Positions 1 through 11,513 of a DNA stretch of 64,000 nt are shown piece after piece (positions within the stretch are counted from its first letter, which is position 1; each line of letters begins with the position of its first letter). The notes beneath the pieces were generated by a model. It saw only the letters and a list, made by a program, of their open reading frames with translations, ran no database searches and had not been told where the DNA came from. The stretch lies in the NCBI GenBank assembly GCA_019914945.1, contig CM034105.1, forward strand, positions 4,154,001 to 4,218,000, written 5' to 3'. The DNA comes from Typha latifolia. Taxonomy: Eukaryota > Streptophyta > Magnoliopsida > Poales > Typhaceae. Made by a program: the position numbers and the translations under genes.

Positions 1-324
1 AGGATACCAGTATAAATATTCTAAATAATTAATAAATCAAAAGGCTTTTCTAGGTGAATAAAAAGCCTGATTTAAAATCATGTATAGTGAGGACTTGTTT
101 AGTTACATATTGATATTCCAGTCCTTTTGTTGGTATGTCTTTAGCTAAGAGTGAGATTTAATTTAGGATTTTATCTTAGCTCCTTTGTTCATTTGTGTAT
201 CACATTGTAATTATAATTTAATGTTTAATAAAATATCTATCCGAACTTTCTTTAAAATTAAATTAAATTAAAAAAAAATTCATGGAATACAGTAGTATCA
301 CTTTATAGGATAAAAACAGAGACT

Positions 325-514
325 TTAGTGTATAGCTAAATAATCCTCGTAATGCACGACTTAAGCATTCGGGCCGCTTTCTACTTCGCGGAAGAAAAGC
401 GTAGGTGGGTGTGCTTCTCTTTCGGTAGAAGAATTCTGAGCCAGCTGTGGCAAGTGTGCAGAGGAGGAAGAGGAGGGGGAAGAAAGAGTAGCAGAGTAAT
501 GGAGAAAAGGCCAT
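325..514 (-). pseudogene. Dirigent gene remnant with internal deletion
   Basis: This copy keeps the two ends of a dirigent gene and has lost the middle. The 5' end (from the ATG at 514) encodes a signal peptide like that of the gene at 6099-6662, ending in an LCTLATAGSEFF stretch. It then jumps to the last codons of the same family (VVHYEDYLAI followed by a stop at 325-327). About 370 bases between the conserved FHE/GPNA region and the C-terminal VVH are missing, so the reading frame is also lost. The flanks (roughly 290-325 and 590-690) closely match the flanks of the 6.1-6.8 kb gene, so it arose as a tandem copy and then lost its core. It should make no working protein. Small insertions and deletions inside the signal-peptide part support decay. 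Confidence 0.85.
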
Positions 515-563
515 TGGGAGACATCGTTGCCTATTGGAAAAAGCTCTTATTGTTGTACTTTTG

Positions 564-591
564 TATATATATATATATATATATATATATA
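564..591. repeat. (TA)n microsatellite
   Basis: An uninterrupted TA run of about 28 bases. It lies where the related gene at 6.1-6.7 kb has its much shorter TATA box, so it is an expanded version of that promoter element in a dead gene copy. Confidence 0.9.
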
Positions 592-1006
592 AGTGCAATG
601 GCTAATGTTATAGCATAGATATTCTACAAAGGATAAGAAAGTCCAGTTTGGATTACTATCAGTCAATTGATTAGTTTGAAATTGGAGGCAATGACAGGTG
701 AACCACTTTGATTGTTATTCCCCACGCGACGACAAGGCTCAAGAAATAGTTAGAAGAAGTATTAAAGCTTCGTACGTTTTAGTCGAGTGAGGAGTAATAA
801 CTCCGTCAGGTGGTTTCGAGTCAATTTGGCTTAGAAAGAGGAGTCATTGAGCCCTCTATATTAATTATAATTACTATATGGATAACCTTGAAATTTGTTA
901 ACTTTTTTTTTTGTTTTAGATGAAAATTTTATTCATATTAACCATGCCATCTGCAAATTACTAGTAAACTTCTGGCAGAATGCCACTCAGAGGACAACGG
1001 AGAGCA

Positions 1007-1552
1007 CTACATCGGCCTTACAGCTAACTTCTCATGATGCGCCACGTAAACATCAATCTCTACAATCAGAAAATCTTCAGTGGAGTTGATCAGCTTGACG
1101 AAAGAAAACCCCCTCGCCATCCGAAACTGGCCGGCGCCGCCGATGACGCTGCGCTCCGAGGTGGTCGGCGGGAATACCACCCCGAGCAACGAGATAGCGC
1201 TCCCCTCGTACTCGCCGGCGGTGAACTTGAGAGTCATTACCGACAGCGCGCCTTTGCGGTCCATGTCAACGCCGGTTTCGACCCCTTCCGCCCTCCCAAT
1301 GAGCCGCGAGCTCGGCTCCGGCCCCTCCCGGAGCGGAGCGTCGACGACGTTTATGTCTCCGAACTTGGATGGGCTCTTGTTGTTAAGGCTTGCAATAGTG
1401 TAGATTGTGGCATTTGGACCTCTTGATACCTCGTGTAAGAACACGCGTAGGTGGGTGTACTTCTCTTTAGGTAGGAAGAATTCTGAGCCAGTGGCAAGTG
1501 TGCAGAGGAGGAGAAGGAAGAGAAAAGAGTAATAGAGTGAAGAAGAGGCCAT
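1007..1552 (-). CDS. Dirigent protein (copy 2 of the array)
   Basis: Secreted dirigent protein. The family steers stereoselective coupling of phenoxy radicals in lignan or lignin formation in the cell wall. It has no introns. From the chosen start it is 181 aa, typical for the family. An N-terminal hydrophobic signal peptide is followed by a lysine/histidine segment, FLHE, a GPNATIY N-glycosylation site, FGDINVVDAPLREGPEPSS, LIGRAEG, FTAGEYEGS and GGAGQFRMARGF, all dirigent hallmarks. I chose the ATG at 1552 because its context is CCATGG and a TATA box (1592-1603) lies about 40-50 bases upstream. An in-frame ATG at 1585 would lie only a few bases downstream of the TATA box and is probably not transcribed. 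It is the most divergent of the three intact copies. Which lignan or radical it guides cannot be read from sequence. Confidence 0.93.
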   Translation of the reverse strand: MASSSLYYSFLFLLLLCTLATGSEFFLPKEKYTHLRVFLHEVSRGPNATIYTIASLNNKSPSKFGDINVVDAPLREGPEPSSRLIGRAEGVETGVDMDRKGALSVMTLKFTAGEYEGSAISLLGVVFPPTTSERSVIGGAGQFRMARGFSFVKLINSTEDFLIVEIDVYVAHHEKLAVRPM

Positions 1553-1591
1553 GGGAGACAGTGTTGCCAATGGAAGAGTTTTCATAGTTTG

Positions 1592-1603
1592 TATATATAT
1601 ATA
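1592..1603 (-). promoter_or_regulatory. TATA box of dirigent copy 2
   Basis: On the minus strand this reads CTATATATATAT, about 40 bases before the ATG at 1552. The spacing fits a plant core promoter with a very short leader. Confidence 0.55.
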
Positions 1604-2099
1604 GGGAATATTTGCTTGGCTGCTATGTAGGATTAGTAAAGTATTTGGAATTGGCTAGGTTATCACAAAGGATCAGGAAGTCTCATATAGATAAGTATGG
1701 CATTTGAAATTGGAGGCCTACGTGAAGAAAAACGGGAGAATTGAATTAAGTCTATGAAAAGGATCTCTCTATATTTATATGCTTGGCAATCTTTTTGGTT
1801 AGCTGCTATCAAACATTCTCGACGTCATGATTGTTTGTATGTAGAATTCGCCGATGTAACTGTTAGCTGTGGTTCGGTTTCCACGAAGAACAACAAGTCT
1901 TATTTCGTTTCATGTTGGTCAATTGACTAAGTGGAAATTGGAGGCCACGCGAGAAGAAAAGGAAAATATAATGATAATTATAAGATTTTAAAAGAAAGTT
2001 GGGGAGATCTGTACATTTCTTCATAGTAAAAGACAAGCTACTCCTAATTAAAAATCTTAGATATCCAAAAGACAAAGTAGTAGCTAATGCATAGATCAA

Positions 2100-4000
2100 A
2101 TTTATTCTTATTTATTCTCGACAAGAAGAAGACAAATTAGTTAGCACTTAATCGCACAACAGTGGTTTGGGATTCCATCATAATTGATTGTGCTGGTTGG
2201 TCCTGATACACTATCAAATGCTTACTAGCATATTTTGATTGTGCCCACTCATATCCCACAACTCTTTGGATTTTTTTTTTTCTAGCATGATTAGATCAAT
2301 CAGATACATGCAGTTGATGCATTGATTAGCTGATATTTATTAAATATCATATTTAAAATTAAGTAAAAGTATTAAAAAAAATTACATAGACTCTTAGGCC
2401 TTCACCTAATAACTTAAGCTTTTCGATCGAGTTGTGTTCTTAGATTTGTGCCAAATCTCGTTTCACTTAAATTAGGACTTTCAAATCTCCAACAAATGAA
2501 ATCGAGTTGATAGTTCTATAATTTGGGGGTACTCTGAAGTGATTTGATGTAACCAATTTAGTGAATCTGATGATCTGTATGCAAATTCTTATGAAAGAGT
2601 CATGGTAAGCAGTTAGGCTTGGGCATGTGGGATAGGTTAGATGAGTAGGTTCATGATGAATCATAAAGAAGCAGTTAATTTCTATGAAAATTGAACTCTT
2701 GAGATCGATAGGCGAATCGGAACAAATATTAGGTGCAATGCTTGGTTTTGAATTCGAGAGGGAGTCAGCTGATGTTATGCATAGATGTGAGGAGTAGAAA
2801 GAGTTCATATAGACTTCGATGTCTTCACTTAATAGCTTCTTAAACTTTTGAGTTAAAGTTGAATTCTAAGATTTGCACCAAATCCTATTTCATTTAGACT
2901 AGAACTCCTTTATATTCTAACACTATTAGAAAGCTAGTGATGTAGATTTTTAATGCATAATATATTTTCACGGAACGAGAAGCTTGAGTAATAGAAGTAG
3001 GCTAGCAAAACCATAATAAATCTCATAGTTATTTCTCTCTTTCTTTTCTTTGTTTGTTTTATCTATGTTTTCATAACATATATAAATATTAAGTTTTTCA
3101 ATTGCATTCTAATATTTGTATAAATATTTAGACTCTTCGTTACTATTACAATTATGCATATTTTTTAATTAATTTTTTATATTTTGTTTTTAGTTTATAA
3201 ACTCAATTCACCCTCTTATTTTTTGTTGTCGAGTCGATCAAACAATATTTATTACCTCAATCAGTTTAATTAATTTAAGTTAATCTATTTAAGATCCGCG
3301 TACCTGTTTGTGATATGATAGCCATTTATAAACCAAAACTTGATATGACATAAAAAATCTATTTATAATCTAAATAAATTTGTTTATAATTTAAATAAAC
3401 TCATTTATGATTGTAATAGATCATACAAATTCGAATAATGCATGCAATATATTTAAAAAATAAATCATGTTTCTATTGAATATTCAAACCTATTAATAAA
3501 TAGATCATGTATTGTGACTTGAACTTGACCCGATCAGTCACAACTAGACCCAATTAACACCCTGTCCAGGGTCCTCTCATCAAGACCTGGGCCAAAATAG
3601 TGGGCTGAGAGCTATCTAGCATCAGAGGGTCATGTTGCTAGAAGTTGGGATCATAGTAATGGGTGAAAGCAAAGCGACAGTAGGTGGAAGAGAATTAAAT
3701 CTCTCAAGTTGGAGCATATTTATCATAATCGGATTGAATTGAGTGATAGGATCGATGAACATACATTAAACTGGTTCGATTTTATTATTAAAATAAATAA
3801 GTAATTGATTAGATAAGAATCAAATCAGCCAACCTCGTAATTAAACCAGCAACCCTACCCTTCCAACCCGGCTGGTGTTTTAGAGCTCTCCTTAAATAGG
3901 TTAAGTTAAATTAGTTCAGTAACCAAATATTTTTTTATCTTTTTCATATCTAATTAAATTTTGTTAACACCTCCATCTTAGGGTGGAATAAAAGATCCTA
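2100..4000. other. AT-rich spacer between dirigent copies
   Basis: I see no gene here. The stretch has short A/T runs and scattered open frames without family motifs. The part just upstream of copy 2 (about 1785-1920) resembles the upstream region of copy 3 (about 4735-4870), so promoter sequence was duplicated with the genes. Confidence 0.6.
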
Positions 4001-4100
4001 CAAAGTAAAAACAAGATAACAACGTCATTGACTGAATCAAAGGTCCTCTTGATTTTATTACTTAGTAGTAAACAATACCACTCAAAGGACAACCGGATCT

Positions 4101-4664
4101 CTACTGACGTAATTGGCTTACACCTAAGTTCTCATAATGCACGACGTAAATATTAAACTCCGCAACCAGATACTCTCCCACCCAGCTGATCAACTTGGTG
4201 AAAGAAAACCCCCTCGCCATCCGAAACTGGCCGGTCCCACCAACGACGGTGCGCTCCGAGGAGGTCGGCCCCACGATCATGCCGAGCAACGTGATTGAGC
4301 TGCCGCTGTACTCGCCGGCGGTGAACACGAGAGTTATTATCGACAGCCCTGCATTCTGGACCATGGCGACGTCGAACACGACCCCCTGCGCCCTCCCGAT
4401 GAGCAGCGAGCTCGTGTCGGGCCCCTCCCGGAGAATGGAGTCGACGACGTGGATGTCTCCGAACGTGTACGAGGGTGAGCTCTCGTTGAGGTTCACAACG
4501 TTGTAGATGGTGGCATTTGGGCCACTTTCGACTTCATGGAAGAAAAGGCGTAGGTGGGTGTGCTTCTCTTTAGGTTGGAAGGAGTCTGAGCTTGTGCTAG
4601 TGGCAAGTGTGCAGAGGAGGAGAAGGAAGAAGAAAGAGTAGTATTGTATTGAAGTAGAGTCCAT
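4101..4664 (-). CDS. Dirigent protein (copy 3 of the array)
   Basis: Intronless secreted dirigent protein of 187 aa. Residues 1-25 form a signal peptide with a long leucine/phenylalanine core. The mature part carries HTHLRLFFHEVESGPNATIY, FGDIHVVDSILREGP, LIGRAQG, VFTAGEYSGSSITLLG and ERTVVGGTGQFRMARGF, which match the dirigent fold. The asparagine in GPNATIY and one near residue 68 (LNESS) are likely N-glycosylation sites. The ATG at 4664 sits in CCATGG-like context and is the only one that keeps the signal peptide. It sits between copies 2 and 4 on the same strand and shares upstream sequence with both. Its C-terminus extends a few residues past the usual end. The role in lignan or lignin coupling is inferred from the family; the substrate is unknown. 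Confidence 0.95.
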   Translation of the reverse strand: MDSTSIQYYSFFFLLLLCTLATSTSSDSFQPKEKHTHLRLFFHEVESGPNATIYNVVNLNESSPSYTFGDIHVVDSILREGPDTSSLLIGRAQGVVFDVAMVQNAGLSIITLVFTAGEYSGSSITLLGMIVGPTSSERTVVGGTGQFRMARGFSFTKLISWVGEYLVAEFNIYVVHYENLGVSQLRQ

Positions 4665-4715
4665 GGGAGATATCGTTGCCTGTGGAAGGAGGAGCTCCTA
4701 TGGTGTGTCTGTGGC

Positions 4716-4724
4716 ATTGTGTAT
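4716..4724 (-). promoter_or_regulatory. Weak TATA-like element of dirigent copy 3
   Basis: The minus strand reads TACAAATAC about 55 bases before the ATG at 4664. Copies 2 and 4 have TATATATA at the equivalent place, so this copy may have a weaker core promoter. Confidence 0.4.
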
Positions 4725-4879
4725 TTGTAGGCAACCTTTGCTTAGCTAGCTGCTATCTACCGTTCTTTAGTCATCATTTTTCGTACATAGAATTCAGTGA
4801 GGTGAGTGTTAGATGTGGCTCAGTTTCCACGGAGAAGAGTATGTCTTATTTGGATTCCAATCGATCAATCGACTGATTA

Positions 4880-6060
4880 TAAATTGAAGTCAAAAGAGAT
4901 TTGAAGGGTGTTGATGTTATAGGAAAAGACAAACTGCTCCTAGCTGAGACGACATATTAGTAGTAAATGCTGTCAGGGATCAAAATATCTTTTCATTTTA
5001 TATAGAAAAAGACAAAACCTTAAAAGAATTTAAGCAAAAGTTCCAAAATGTTAGAGATAATAATTATATAAATTTTTGCTTTTTTATATTAGGAAGGACC
5101 GAAGGAGATGGCCTTACTCTTTGCACTGCACAAAAGATTTAAAAAGCCTAATATTTGGGTGGAGAGATGTACAATTACCTAATAGAAAATCGTTAGGCCC
5201 GCGCGGCACAAGTCTGCCTTAAACCCACTTGATTTAGGCTTGACTAATTCAAGCCCGAGATGATAATGAGTGGTATGGGCTACATTTTTGTTTACCTAGC
5301 GCAGCTCGAAAGCTTGATCTGGTATGCCCACTCGTCTGATAATCACTTCTAAATTACCTCCATGATGGAGGATACGAGGTTAGCAAATTCGGGATTAATT
5401 CAGTACTTACCCAACGATGCAATATCTTAATTATAATTCATTGATAGCATTAAATTAAACCTTCCCCCATTCAAATCTAAATTGGGATGGAGAAATTTAG
5501 GCTTGACCGTTGTTAATCTCATTATGCTAAAAAGTAGAGATAATTATACTAAACACTGTGAACTAGGGTCGTTTACACATACACATATGCTCTCCTAACT
5601 ATAGGAAAACTTTAATTAAAAAAACTAAAAGTAACTCTCCGAAAACTGTTTTACTCTCATTTTAGAGGAAGAAAAGAGAGAAATATTATGGGTAAAATAG
5701 TTTTTTTTATTAACATCATTGAGAGTTAAATATTTTTTATAGTTTAAAAAGTTAATGTGTTAAAATTAATACGGGGGTGAAATTAGACCAATGTTCCGTC
5801 CAATTTTGATATCTAAGGGTAGGAAGGGTGAAAAAAAACAGAGGTTTAGAGAAAGAGAGGTCCGGGCACCATCTTCCTATTGTAGTGCGAGTAGATTTAA
5901 TTAGTTCTTTTTACATCCGTAATAAAAGATCCTATAAACAAGATAACACCTTCATCGACTGAATCAAAGATACCTTTGTTTTAAACACTTATAATAGTTT
6001 TTATTATAAATAAGAACTTAAAATACTTGGTAATAAAAGCTTCCAACTGAAAACAAGCCT
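4880..6060. other. Spacer between dirigent copies 3 and 4
   Basis: No gene is visible. The DNA is AT-rich with one moderately GC-rich patch near 5190-5420 that has no coding motif I recognise. Confidence 0.55.
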
Positions 6061-6098
6061 GCGACGGCAGTATCACTCACAGGATAACAACAGAGATT

Positions 6099-6662
6099 TT
6101 AGTTTATAGCTAAATAATCCTCGTGATGCACGACGTAAACATCGACCTGGGCAATCAGATCCACTCCGTTGAAGCTGATCATCTTGTTGAAAGCAAACCC
6201 CCTCGCCATCCGGAACTGCCCGGTGCCGCCAACGACAGTGCGCTCCGAGGAGGTCGGCGGCACGACCAACCCTTGCAACGTGATGGAGCTGCCGCTGTAC
6301 TCCCCCGCCGTGAACACGATAGTTATTATGGACGACCCGGCGTTGCCTTCCATGTCGACGTCCACGACGATCCCTTGCACCCTCCCGATGAGCCGGGAGC
6401 TCGGGTCGGACCCTTCCCGGAGGACGGAGTCGACGACGTGGATGTCACCGAACGAGTAGATGGATGAACCCCCCTTAAGGCTTACCACGGTGTAGATTGT
6501 GGCGTTCGGGCCGCTTTCTACTTCGTGGAAGAAGAGGCGTAGATGGGTGTGCTTCTCTTTAGGTAGGAAGAATTCTGAGCCAGCTGTGGCAACTGTGCAG
6601 AGGAGGAGGAGGAAGACGAAGTAAGAGTAGTAGAGTACTGGAGAAGAGGCCATGGAAGACAT
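6099..6662 (-). CDS. Dirigent protein (copy 4 of the array)
   Basis: Intronless dirigent protein of 187 aa (184 aa if the ATG at 6653, in CCATGG context, is used). The signal peptide is followed by FLPKEKHTHLRLFFHEVESGP, NATIYTVVSL, FGDIHVVDSVLREGSDPSS, LIGRVQG, FTAGEYSGSS and ERTVVGGTGQFRMARGF, so every conserved dirigent block is present. A TATA box lies at 6701-6710 on this strand. It is nearly identical to the two ends left at 325-514, which makes it, or a close sister, the parent of that remnant. It should be secreted to the apoplast and help orient radical coupling. The substrate is not predictable from this sequence. Confidence 0.95.
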   Translation of the reverse strand: MSSMASSPVLYYSYFVFLLLLCTVATAGSEFFLPKEKHTHLRLFFHEVESGPNATIYTVVSLKGGSSIYSFGDIHVVDSVLREGSDPSSRLIGRVQGIVVDVDMEGNAGSSIITIVFTAGEYSGSSITLQGLVVPPTSSERTVVGGTGQFRMARGFAFNKMISFNGVDLIAQVDVYVVHHEDYLAIN

Positions 6663-6700
6663 CGTTGCCTATGGAAGGAGCTCTTAAGGTGTACTTTTGT

Positions 6701-6710
6701 ATATATATAA
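6701..6710 (-). promoter_or_regulatory. TATA box of dirigent copy 4
   Basis: The minus strand reads TTATATATAT about 40 bases before the ATG at 6662, normal core-promoter spacing. Confidence 0.55.
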
Positions 6711-6959
6711 GTGCAATGGCTAATGTTATATATAGCTTAGATATTAATCTACAAAGGATAAGAAAGTCCAGTTTGGATTACTATCGGTCAATTGATTAGT
6801 TTGAAAATAGAGGCAATTAGACAAGTGAAGGGTGTCTATTGGAAAAGTTGGAAATCTTTGTTTGGGCTGCTATCTAACGTTCTAAAGACTAAAAGTTTTT
6901 CCTTGTAGAATTCGCTGATGTATTAAGTGTTGGATGTGTAGTTGAGTTCAGAGACAGCT

Positions 6960-9640
6960 ACTAAAATCTTTTAGCTGTTTTCGTAACTGCATTATAGTTG
7001 ATTATATTAACAAATATATGTAAATAACTAAAATACCATTTTTTTTTCTACAAAATTTAAAGTGTAAAAGTATTTAGCAATAATTTTCGTCTTACATAAA
7101 AATAAATAAATTTTCCTTCTACTATAATATTGGATAATCTTTTAAATAATTTATACAAGGATAGAATAATCTATTTTTAATCTAAGATCAGTTTTAACTA
7201 TGAATAATTAAATTTAAAAAATAAAATTGATAATTTTCATTTTTAGTGGCAATTATGTAAAACGTCCTACTATATAGGAAATTAAAGACAAACTAGAAAG
7301 AAGTGGAGTGCTGATCAAAGCATCCTTTATTATAAGGAAAATAAATTAATATAGTCAAGAAGAAGTCCTTTTGGTTTACCATAAGTCAAAATAATTTAGT
7401 TATGCAAAGCTTGTTAGCTAGTGTAGGAAGAAGGAGGACAGAAATGTTTTCCTTTTCTTTTCTTTTTTACTAGAAATTAAAGAGAGGAACTTAATTACCT
7501 TTGCACATACTAAACCCAGTCCTCCCATGTATTTTTCACCTGTTTTTGAAGTTGACGTAAAGAATATTGTCACAAAAAGTTTTAAATTTAGAGATGTTTC
7601 ATATATTCACATTTGTTACTTTCCTCGCCTGTTTAATTCGAATCAAATTATTTATAATTAGATTATCCTTTTCTGAATCGATTAAGTGATTATTGTACTA
7701 CTACAATCTAAAGATACCACATATTCTTGTTACTATATTCTCTATTATGTTAACTCGTGTTAGGATAAAATAAACTCAAAGTATTTTTGAAGCATTATAA
7801 GTAAATGTAAGTGTTGAATGATATATATATATATATATATATATATAATGGTAGTATGTGAATAATAATAATAACAAAAGTCAAGATATTTTTTAATAAA
7901 TCTTTTTAAAATTTTGTAGTTTCTGCATAGGTATCGTTCATGTTATTTAATTTTTATAAGTATAAACTAAATCTTTGGTACTTCAAATATAAAAGACATA
8001 AATACTATTTACTGGGAAGAATGCGAAAAAGGAAAAAAAAAACAGTATGTTTGTCTTTTGAGTCGAGATGATGATAAATTTTAATGGTTAGATTTGGGAG
8101 ATATATATGAAAAAGTTTTAGAAAGGTGTGCAAGTTAAAATTAATTGTTTTAAATGATATAAATTTACATATCAATTTTAAAAAGGTATATATATGTAAA
8201 TAAGATATTTTAGAAGCGTGTATAAGTATCGCAAAAAAATTGAAATAAAATAATATTGGTTGAGATATTGTCCTTAGAAACTTATATATGATTTGCTTGT
8301 GACTTAAATTAGAGGTTGGAAAGTATATTCTCCTTCTTTTCTGACTTTAGAGAAGTTAAACAATAAAAAGTACTGATACAATACTAACAAATTAGTTATT
8401 AAAAATAATTTTTATCTATTGATAAATATGAAAGAATGAAGAAGCTAGAATAATTCAGAAAGAGTGAGCAGCACCGGTAGCTCCATTTCACAGTTCTATA
8501 GTTTATGTTGTGCAGCATTTCCAATACACTAGATAGCCATGATTATTATTTTTACTAAGATATTGTTACGAATCAATTTGATTCGATCCGTAACGGTTCT
8601 GGATTAGAATGAGAATATGACTTTCGAAGGAAGCTTCGAATAATCTAGCCATTGGATATTCCCGAATTTTAGATATGTTGATCTTGAGATATCGGCCGAA
8701 CAGTAGCCGAAGGTTGAATAAGCTTTTCAATGGCTAGATAGGTGCTAGGTTAATTCGTTGGAGTAAAAAGGGAGAAGTTATTGTAGAAGATGAGGGGGAT
8801 TAGGAGTTAGAGGAAGCCGACTAAAGACTTGGGCAGTGGAAGGAACGAGATGGGAGAGGGTGCCAATGGTTAGAGCAAGAAGGAAGGAAATAAAGGCACA
8901 ATGCCGTTTCAATTATCAGATTCAACTCCAATTAGGATTTCTTCCACATATCACCTAGGGACTCAAACAACTAAGTTAAAATACTAACAAACTAACTAAA
9001 CAAGTCTTCTTTATCTTCTCAGATTAACCTTTTGTTTTGCCACAGATAAATTTCGAATCTAGAGAAGTCATGAATATCAAAGTTTTAGATCTATCCAACT
9101 GATTTGCTATTATTCGGATATCTGTAAAATATTCTTTGAATATTTTATCAAAACTATGCTGAATTTAGCTAATTAAATAAAATCCTAACCTACTAAGATT
9201 CTAACTAAACAAATAAGATAACTAGACTCGATCTAACCCGGTTCGCATCAGATAGACCACCCCAAAATGCACTTTCCTCTGTTACTAGATTAACTGATAA
9301 GTAAACTAGAATTTTTAGTATTTTATTATTGCTTATCCTTATAACCATTTTCTTGATAATAGGTGTGCCAACTTCTATCAATTTATTATTATTTTTATCT
9401 TTTATAAAAACAAATAGATAGTTAAGAGAGAAAAATAAAATATGACTAATTTACCCTTATAATTTAAAAGAGTGAGTTATACTTGTGATTAATTTTATTT
9501 AGTATTATTGATTCTCAACCGTTAGATTAGGAGAGAGAAATGAATACTTCTTATTGAATTAAGTTTCGTAATTGAGCAGCAAATAACTTATTACAACATA
9601 TACACACGTAGTTCGCATTACTATCAGACCATTGGACATA
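6960..9640. other. AT-rich intergenic region
   Basis: No gene seen. It contains a TA microsatellite at 7821-7846. A less AT-rich block at about 8570-9250 could be an old transposon fragment, but I cannot name a family for it. Confidence 0.5.
7821..7846. repeat. (AT)n microsatellite
   Basis: About 26 bases of AT in an intergenic region. Confidence 0.9.
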
Positions 9641-9643
9641 AAC

Positions 9644-10065
9644 TTAGTAATGCTTGTCAATAAAATTGAACTCGATGGCAAACAGCGCAGTCGACTCGCC
9701 GACGACGCTGCTGATCTCATAACCTCATACCGGTCGGAATTTCCCACACCCTCCGACGACCGCCCGTTCCGCGGCGCTTCCATTGTACTCCGATGCCTCT
9801 GTGAACACTAAGCTGATTGGAGTTAGAACTGACCGGTCCTCCATGGACGACCTTGCGCTCTCCCCGTGAGCTTAGAGTCCGGCTCGGGGCCTTCTCTGAG
9901 AGCACCATCGAACACGACGATGTCCCTCCCCGAAGGTGTTCGACGTTATGCCCACGATCAGTTATCTCGTGGAAGTTAGAAGCGCGAGTGGGTTTTCTTC
10001 GAAGCTGCTCCAATTGATCGAAATGGACGATAACAGAAGAAAGAAATGGATAAATATGAGGCCAT
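9644..10065 (-). pseudogene. Divergent dirigent pseudogene
   Basis: The dirigent blocks appear in order but in different frames. From an ATG at 10065 comes a short signal-like start and KKTHSRF. An extra base then creates an immediate stop, and FHEITD follows in another frame. Next come FG and DIVVFDGALREGPEPDSK after another shift, then LTGRAQG. VFTEASEYNGS, AVVGGCGKFRPV, a stop codon and a C-terminus ending in a histidine-tyrosine pair before the stop at 9644-9646 complete it. At least three frame changes and one internal stop are needed to explain it. The motif wording (KKTHSRF, EYNGS) differs from copies 1-4, so this is an older or separate subfamily member, not a recent tandem copy. Confidence 0.85.
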
Positions 10066-11489
10066 ACCCAAAGACAAAGGCCGAATTCTAAGTGTATATA
10101 TATATATATATTTTTTCTAGAAGAGTGTGTCACAAGTTAAATTCGACCCGGCCTGGCCCAATGGAGTAATAATTCTCAACGTGACCCGCTAAAAAGCGGG
10201 TTGAACGAGTTAGGAGTTGAATTAGGTTGGTCGGGCCTAGTAAAGACCATAAAAGCAATGAGATATTTATCAATTCTGATCGCTTTTAAGTATCCGAATT
10301 ACCCCCATTAGGTTGCAAGAGAGTTTTAAAAAAGAATTGTTAATTTTATCATAATTGAGTAGTGTTATAATACAGTGCAACATGTAAGATAGTCATTTAT
10401 AAACTCTTGTATATATATTTATAAATTTTCCAAATAGAACGTCCTTGTCATAGAAAATATGTGGGGAATCAAATGCTGCGATAAATCAAAATAGACCCTG
10501 CCAATATGATGGACGTGACTGGACCCAAAATAATAATAATTGTAAAAATATTAGATACATTAAATATTGTACGAATGTGTCAATTAGTCTATAATCTTCG
10601 ATGCATGAGATCGACAGAGAAGACCCCACTAGGCCAGATGCGAAGTCCAGTTCATAGAAAAGGACTAAATTGGGACCCACTTCATGTAATGACGTGGGCC
10701 CAACCTTAATTGATTCCTAGGGTTGCGAGTGGTGATCCAGACTAGCTCTTATCAAACTTTGATTTCTTAAATCTAGGTTGCAAAAAAAACGTGTTCATTG
10801 TTAGCCGTTGATTACGCCTTCCATTTCATGAAGACGCTTTGATACAGCGTGAGAGGGGGAGAAGGGCAATGGTAATGGTTTGAGAACAAATAACATAAAG
10901 CACAACCCTAGAGGATTCACAAGAATAAGGCGTCTAAACTTAGCCTGCGGCTGTGACTCCAAAAAGAGAGGAACAGTCTCTTTCTTCACCTCACTATTTG
11001 CTTGGGAGAGAAGAGAGAAGAGAGAAGAGAGAAGGCAAAGCTACTTGTGAAACAAAACCCTAACTCCGCTAGTATACACCAACAACAATAAAAATATGGA
11101 AAAACTACTATTTGATTTTGATTTTGTCTATTTTTCTTGGAATTAAATTGTATGGTCATGACATATCAACCAACATATTCTTTCTTATGGGACACGAGGA
11201 TTGCTATATTTTTTTGTTGATGTGCTTAAACACCAGAAATACAACGGAGCTAGTGAAAGCTTTGGTAGGATTCTTATCATGCTTCCATGCACATAGATAA
11301 TTGATGATATGACTAAATAGAAAGCTAAGAGGTGTTCAAATTTCTGGCACTATTTTCTTGAACTCTAAGTCATGATTATAAATACTTAAGCTTGGGTTTT
11401 AAACCGACGAACTTATTCTTTAGTCTTTAGGGTTAGATTGAAACTTAGGAACTTATATTTGCATCATGTCACCAGTGGATTGAAACCAT

Positions 11490-11513
11490 CTCTCTCTCTC
11501 TCTCTCTCTCTCT
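11490..11513. repeat. (CT)n microsatellite
   Basis: About 24 bases of CT. Confidence 0.9.

Noticed and set aside
8570..9250. Possible transposon or LTR fragment
   Set aside because: Composition differs from its surroundings, but I see no terminal repeats, primer-binding site or coding motif.
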